NCBI GenBank assembly: GCA_027596195.1
Contig: JADGJG010000922.1
Coordinates: 1 to 10,873 of the forward strand
Length of the DNA: 10,873 nt
DNA from: Podochytrium sp. JEL0797
Lineage: Eukaryota; Chytridiomycota; Chytridiomycetes; Chytridiales; Chytriomycetaceae
Direction: 5' to 3'
Of the stretch, positions 7,757 to 10,873 are shown one piece after another. The notes beneath the pieces were generated by a model. The model did not search any database. It was not told the origin of the DNA and saw only the letters and a program-made list of their open reading frames with translations. A program made the translations under genes and the position numbers. Each line of letters starts with the position of its first letter. The first letter of the stretch is position 1.

Positions 7757-7805
7757 TTAAGGAAAAGTTATGTAATTAAGCTATGTACTCATTGGGAAAT
7801 GAAAT
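7751..7805 (+). repeat. Conserved 55-bp upstream element, copy 2 (B2)
   Basis: Pairs with 6052-6106, with three mismatches. It lies 66 bp before the B2 start, against 85 bp in B1, so spacing has drifted while the block has stayed intact. Confidence 0.65.
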
Positions 7806-7813
7806 GTTTTAGG

Positions 7814-7821
7814 TGACGTAG
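7814..7821 (+). promoter_or_regulatory. CRE-like site TGACGTAG upstream of B2
   Basis: Probably the positional counterpart of the B1 site at 6126, lying 50 bp before the start codon. It is weaker than TGACGTAA in its last base. Confidence 0.35.
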
Positions 7822-7833
7822 GTAATGAAGAAA

Positions 7834-7841
7834 TTACGTCA
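7834..7841 (-). promoter_or_regulatory. CRE/ATF-like site (TGACGTAA on the minus strand) upstream of B2
   Basis: Reads TTACGTCA on the plus strand, 30 bp before the start. With 7814 it forms two opposed CRE-like sites 12 bp apart. B4 has a degenerate version (AGACGTTC) at the same distance. Confidence 0.4.
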
Positions 7842-7871
7842 AAAAAGTACGACTTGACTTCTCCCGAGCGC

Positions 7872-8892
7872 ATGAGTCAGCACCGTCAACATCGTCAGCG
7901 ATCGTATACTGGCTCGGAATATCCACAAGACCCACAGCTTCCTCCCATCGCAGGAGCTGCTGAGGTTGGACAGCAACCGTTCATTCCTCCCCCGACAGTG
8001 TACACCCAACACCAGCGACACCCATACGAAAACTACCCGTCTCATCACTCCTATCCACCTCTAATGAATCCTACGTGGCATCTCCACCCCCAACGGCCCC
8101 CAATGGATCCGATGACCAATCAACACCAGTGGCAACCACAGCATCGTGTTCAACCGCCACACTTGCAGCAACTGCAGTATTCTATTGTGGAGCCCCGTGA
8201 GCAGCAATACTATCCTCAGGGTGGATGCAGTTCCCAATCTTCAGCACATTACCAGTCATTGGGCTCCTGGCACGAGTCCGCCCCGAGCGCGCGAGGATAT
8301 CGACCAATGTCCGACACGGACGAGAAGAGTCGGAGAAATCAAGAGACTCAGCGGCAGCACCAAACGCGAAAGAAGAAGAAGATAGGAAACTTGCAGGTAA
8401 ATAATACTTCATTTTACTTTTTAGCGCTGCAAATCCAACAAAAATTCCTAGGCACAAGTTGACCACCTTACGAAACTGATGGCCCGACGGAGACGAACTG
8501 TATCCCATTCCATGCTCGTTTCTCCTCTTGGGACGTCGCCACCCATCAACCCCATGAGCCTCGCCAATCTCATCGACCCGGAGGTCAACGACGAGCCACA
8601 AAGTGGCTCTCAGCACGGTCCTCGAAATAGAATCATGAATACTTCCACAAGTTCCTCAATATCTGATTTTGAGGAAACTCCGAATATCGAGCCAGCAGAG
8701 GATGTAGCACGCAATGCGGCCTTTCTCGAAGGCTTATCTCCGAATGAACGCAGGAAGGTGCAGAATCGGGAGGCGCAGCGGAAATCGCGTGCGAACCGCG
8801 AGAAGCAGATTGAACGATTGGAGGCGCAGGTTCGCGCATTGGCGACTGAATATAATTCTCTGCTGGATCAGGAAGGAAGCTCATCAATATAA
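7872..8892 (+). CDS. Two-bZIP-domain transcription factor, array gene B2 (2 exons)
   Basis: Exons are 7872-8396 and 8452-8892; 321 aa. It is a close paralogue of B1 in layout: a Gln/Pro/Tyr/His-rich N-terminus, domain 1 at 154-188, a Ser-rich linker and domain 2 at 275-313. Domain 1 is more worn than in B1: NQETQRQHQTRKKKKIGNLQ keeps Asn156 but has Gln157 for Arg, Thr for the core Ala and Gln164 for the invariant Arg; zipper L174, L181. Domain 2 is canonical (Asn280, Arg288, L298, L305, L312). From the Glu before RRKVQN to the end it is identical to B1 in protein, with only silent DNA changes, which points to selection or gene conversion. Promoter CRE-like sites suggest bZIP control, possibly by the array's own products. 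Confidence 0.85.
7873..7879 (+). promoter_or_regulatory. AP-1/Gcn4 core TGAGTCA on the B2 start codon
   Basis: Same position as in B1, with the following GCA also kept. The flanking coding sequence has changed (CATCGT in B1, CACCGT here). Confidence 0.4.
8397..8451 (+). other. B2 intron
   Basis: A 55-nt intron with donor GTAAAT and acceptor TCCTAG, at the position homologous to the B1 intron. Splicing joins IGNLQ to AQVDHL. Intron sequence has diverged from B1 while the flanking exons are alike. It has no in-frame stop; retained reading would end at 8462. Confidence 0.85.
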
Positions 8893-9042
8893 TCACGTCG
8901 AATTGTGGAAAAGAACCTCTAAATTTCGCAGGATGGTTGAAAGAATATACCTGTGTCGCTTTTAAAATTTAATTTTGTTTTCAAATTTCATGATCATTGG
9001 CTACTAAATCGGAGATACCTTCAATTTCCAATTCACGCCCAT
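8893..9042 (+). other. 3' flank of B2
   Basis: Homologous to the 3' flank of B1 (AATTGTG, then AACCTCTA and GATGGTTGAAA), so the duplication unit extends past the stop codon. No AATAAA is present. Confidence 0.4.
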
Positions 9043-9073
9043 CTTGTGAAGCGGAGGCCTGCCCCGTCAAGCC
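9043..9073 (+). repeat. 31-bp junction repeat, copy 2
   Basis: Pairs with 7393-7423. Here no bZIP follows it, showing that an A copy was lost or shortened at this junction. Confidence 0.65.
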
Positions 9074-9212
9074 GATGCAGCAGCAACTGCATCCCCCGCC
9101 TCATCCCTCAAATACACATTCAATGCCCTCTCAGCGGTACCGAAACTCCCAAAACCATTGGATCTCGCGTGGAATCACCCATCGCACCAGCAGCGTTTTG
9201 AAACATTTTTGA
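9043..9212 (+). other. Junction remnant where an A-type gene is expected (A4)
   Basis: After the 31-bp match to the A3 5' end, the similarity stops. An open frame with an ATG at 9074 continues to a stop at 9212; it begins MQQQLHPPPHPSNTHSM and carries no bZIP. It could be a scrap of Gln/Pro-rich linker from an array gene. Function is unlikely. Confidence 0.35.
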
Positions 9213-9331
9213 GCAGATTTCGGACGAATTGAGGTCGGGCGACTATTTATAAACATCTGTCGAATCTCTTAAATATTTATCGCAAATTCCTTATCTATTG
9301 TAAAATGAATGAGTCTCTTGTTTTTCCTTTG

Positions 9332-9339
9332 TGACGTCA
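9332..9339 (+). promoter_or_regulatory. Perfect CRE palindrome TGACGTCA upstream of B3
   Basis: Full consensus CRE, 57 bp before the B3 start codon, matching the 58-bp spacing of TGACGTAA in B1. A TATA-like TTTATAAA lies farther upstream at 9245-9252. The gene behind it is dead, so this may be a relic of a formerly working promoter. Confidence 0.5.
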
Positions 9340-9397
9340 ATATTTGAGAATGAAAAAATCGAAAAGTACGCAAACCTTGCGTGACTACTTGAGCTTA

Positions 9398-9404
9398 TGA
9401 GTCA
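9398..9404 (+). promoter_or_regulatory. AP-1/Gcn4 core TGAGTCA at the B3 start codon
   Basis: Kept along with the following GCA, although the reading frame stops three codons later. Confidence 0.35.
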
Positions 9405-9880
9405 GCATCTATAGCATCTCATCAGTTATCGGCGTACCCGCAAGATCCACTGCGCCTTCGTCTCGCAGAAGCTGCTCCGGTGGAGCCGATGATACATCCA
9501 TACTACCAACACACTCCAAACTACCCACCTTGTCACTACTATTCATCTCCAATAAATCAAACTGCGAGTCACCATTTCCAATGGCACCAAATGGCTCCCA
9601 GGTGGAATCTCATGTCCAATCAGCACCAATGGCAACCGCATCAACCACCAAACCTGAGAGAGATGCAATATTCCAATTACCATCCCCAGAAGCAGGAATA
9701 CCATCTTCAAAGTGGATATAGTCCACGGTATTTGGCCCCTGAGCAGTCATTCCGACCCAGGCACGAGTCCCAAGCCGAGAAGGATATCGACAAATGCCAC
9801 ACACAGATGACAAGTGTCGTCGAAATCGAGAGGCTCAGTGACAACACCAGATGAGAAAGAAGAAAATTGAGAACTTGCAG

Positions 9881-9934
9881 GTCTTTCTTTTCCTTATTTT
9901 TTTCCTTCCCCTGAAATATTCAAACAAATTGCAG
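9881..9934 (+). other. B3 intron relic
   Basis: 54 nt, pyrimidine-rich, donor GTCTTT (weaker than the GTAA of B1 and B2), acceptor TTGCAG, homologous in position to the other B introns. It is a multiple of three with no in-frame stop, so it could be read through without a frame change. Confidence 0.65.
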
Positions 9935-10440
9935 GAGCACGTTGACCACCTAACGAAGATGATTAAGAAACGGAGACAGACTGTTGCCCATTCTATTCTC
10001 GCTTCTCCTCTTGGGTCGACGCCACCAGGCAACCCCATGAGTGTCGAGAATCTCGTGAACCCGGAGGACAATGACGAGTCGCAAGATGGTTCTCAGCGCA
10101 GTCCTAGAAGGCGAATCATGACTGACGGCTTCCACACGTTCTTCAATATCTGATTTTGAGGAAACTGCGAATATCGAGTCGGCTGATGACGCAGCACGCA
10201 AGGCGGCCCTTCTCGAAGGCTTATCTCCGGATGAACGCAGAAAGGTGCAAAATCGGGAAGCGCAGCGTAAATCACGTGCGAACCGCGAGAAGCAGATTGA
10301 ACTGTTGGAGGTGCAGGTTCGTGCGTTGGCGAGTGAACATCATTCTCTGTTCAAACAGAAAGGTGTCTCATTGGCAGAAACTCATGGAATTTATGGATAT
10401 GGCGTGGTGGCGTAAGAATTGAAATTCATAATCTCCGACA

Positions 10441-10489
10441 AGAGCGTGGGAGAAGGCTTTCAAAAACGAGAAGAAGCCCTCTACGCTCT
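10441..10489. repeat. Imperfect inverted repeat (potential hairpin)
   Basis: Outer arms AGAGCGT (10441-10447) and ACGCTCT (10483-10489); inner arms GGCTT (10455-10459) and AAGCC (10474-10478). It lies just after B3 and could form an RNA or DNA hairpin. Nothing ties it to a known element. Confidence 0.4.
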
Positions 10490-10544
10490 CGCGCGACTTA
10501 TTCTCGGATGGTGATTAATTTTTTGAATATTCCGATTAACTCTC

Positions 10545-10581
10545 TTCCCTGCTTAGCCAGGAAAGAAAAGAAGGCAGGGAA
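10545..10581. repeat. 8-bp inverted repeat
   Basis: TTCCCTGC (10545-10552) and GCAGGGAA (10574-10581), with a 21-nt purine-rich loop. No function assigned. Confidence 0.35.
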
Positions 10582-10663
10582 AACTGAAATATATTAATTA
10601 ATTCATCTGTTTTTCACAAACAAAAAAGACGTTCACAAACGTACGACTTGACTACTCGAGCTT

Positions 10664-10780
10664 ATGAGTCAGCATCGTCAGCAGCGTCAGCAATCGCACC
10701 CTGGCTTGGCTCGTCTCCAAGATCCACGGCGTCCTCCCATCGCAGCAACTGTTGAGGTTGAACATGAACTTCAGCTGTGA
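10664..10780 (+). pseudogene. 5' fragment of a B gene (B4)
   Basis: 38 codons from ATG 10664 to TGA 10778. MSQHRQQRQQSHPG and RRPPIAATVEVEHE match the N-termini of B1 and B2, after which similarity ends. No bZIP domain, intron or exon 2 follows in the remaining 93 bp. It is a truncated copy at the decayed end of the array. A short product could be made but would contain no recognisable domain. Confidence 0.7.
10665..10671 (+). promoter_or_regulatory. AP-1/Gcn4 core TGAGTCA at the B4 start codon
   Basis: Fourth copy of the same site, again extended to TGAGTCAGCA. Confidence 0.35.
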
Positions 10781-10873
10781 AGTGCAAGATGGGTTGCATT
10801 CACGGGGGGTTTCTTGACAGTCCTATACTTGGTTTCCTTTCTCCTGGCGATAGTGTATATATAGGTGGCTTTA
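10781..10873 (+). other. Right edge of the window
   Basis: No gene. A TATA-like run (GTATATATAGG) near 10855-10865 might belong to a promoter of a gene beyond the window. Confidence 0.25.

Larger units (their letters stand above)
9397..10415 (+). pseudogene. Pseudogene of a two-bZIP-domain B gene (B3)
   Basis: Collinear with B1 and B2 but broken at least four times. TAG is codon 6 (9412-9414). The frame changes near 9775, before GYRQMPHTDDK. TGA (9839-9841) stands in the first basic region (NREAQ, stop, QHQMRKKKIENLQ), which also lacks one Lys. An insertion near 10125 shifts the frame in the Ser-rich linker. The intron (9881-9934, GTCTTT to TTGCAG) is still recognisable. Domain 2 is open (NREAQRKSRANREKQIELLE, with Asn and Arg kept) but has replacements elsewhere (Arg to Leu, Ala to Val, Thr to Ser, Tyr and Asn to His). 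The C-terminus is divergent, ending GYGVVA. Loss of constraint contrasts with the B1-B2 identity. Confidence 0.85.
10416..10663 (+). other. B3-B4 intergenic region
   Basis: No gene and no A-type remnant detected. It contains two potential hairpins (listed separately), an AT-rich stretch near 10587-10606, and a block from about 10636 (CACAAACGTACGACTTGACT) related to the B2 upstream sequence. Confidence 0.4.

Noticed and set aside
7393..9073. Repeat-induced point mutation as the cause of array decay
   Set aside because: The 31-bp junction repeat differs only by transitions, but the 55-bp upstream block and the bZIP codons also show transversions, and many lesions are indels, so a RIP pattern is not supported.
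10156..10422. 88-codon open frame across B3 exon 2
   Set aside because: It is a different frame from the bZIP reading (NREAQRKSR), and its peptide is a shadow of that domain; similar shadows occur in B1 and B2.

Overview
The window looks like nuclear DNA from a fungus, most likely an early-diverging one such as a chytrid. The evidence is short GT-AG introns (54-62 nt), bZIP basic regions of the fungal Yap/Pap1 style (NRxAQRxF), a MYND zinc-finger gene relic, and tandem transcription-factor duplicates. The taxon is inferred from gene style only. I saw no RNA genes, CRISPR arrays or transposase genes, and every supported gene lies on the + strand.

Layout. (1) 352-1611: one-intron Yap1/Pap1-like bZIP gene whose six cysteines all lie in the last 87 residues. 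(2) 1758-3083: decayed MYND zinc-finger gene with an internal tandem duplication, stop codons and frameshifts. (3) 3546-4565: intact intronless gene A1, with a bZIP domain at each end. (4) 4834-5756: A2, a broken paralogue of A1; its N-terminal half is frameshifted and cut off by a TAG, while its C-terminal bZIP half is still open. (5) 6192-7216: B1, an intact two-exon gene, again with two bZIP domains. (6) 7351-7713: A3, only the 3' bZIP end of an A gene. (7) 7872-8892: B2, an intact close paralogue of B1. (8) 9043-9212: a junction remnant where an A copy would be expected. (9) 9397-10415: B3, a pseudogene of B. (10) 10664-10780: B4, only the first 38 codons of a B gene.

Regions 3-10 therefore form an alternating A-B array that decays from left to right. 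The notable theme is a family of proteins carrying two bZIP domains in one chain. In every copy the C-terminal domain keeps the canonical Asn-x7-Arg DNA-contact pair. The N-terminal domain always has Gln in place of the invariant Arg, although the leucine-zipper spacing is retained.

The B promoters carry CRE/ATF-type sites (TGACGTAA or TGACGTCA), and an AP-1/Gcn4 site (TGAGTCA) overlaps the B start codon in all four copies. This suggests, but does not prove, that the array regulates itself.
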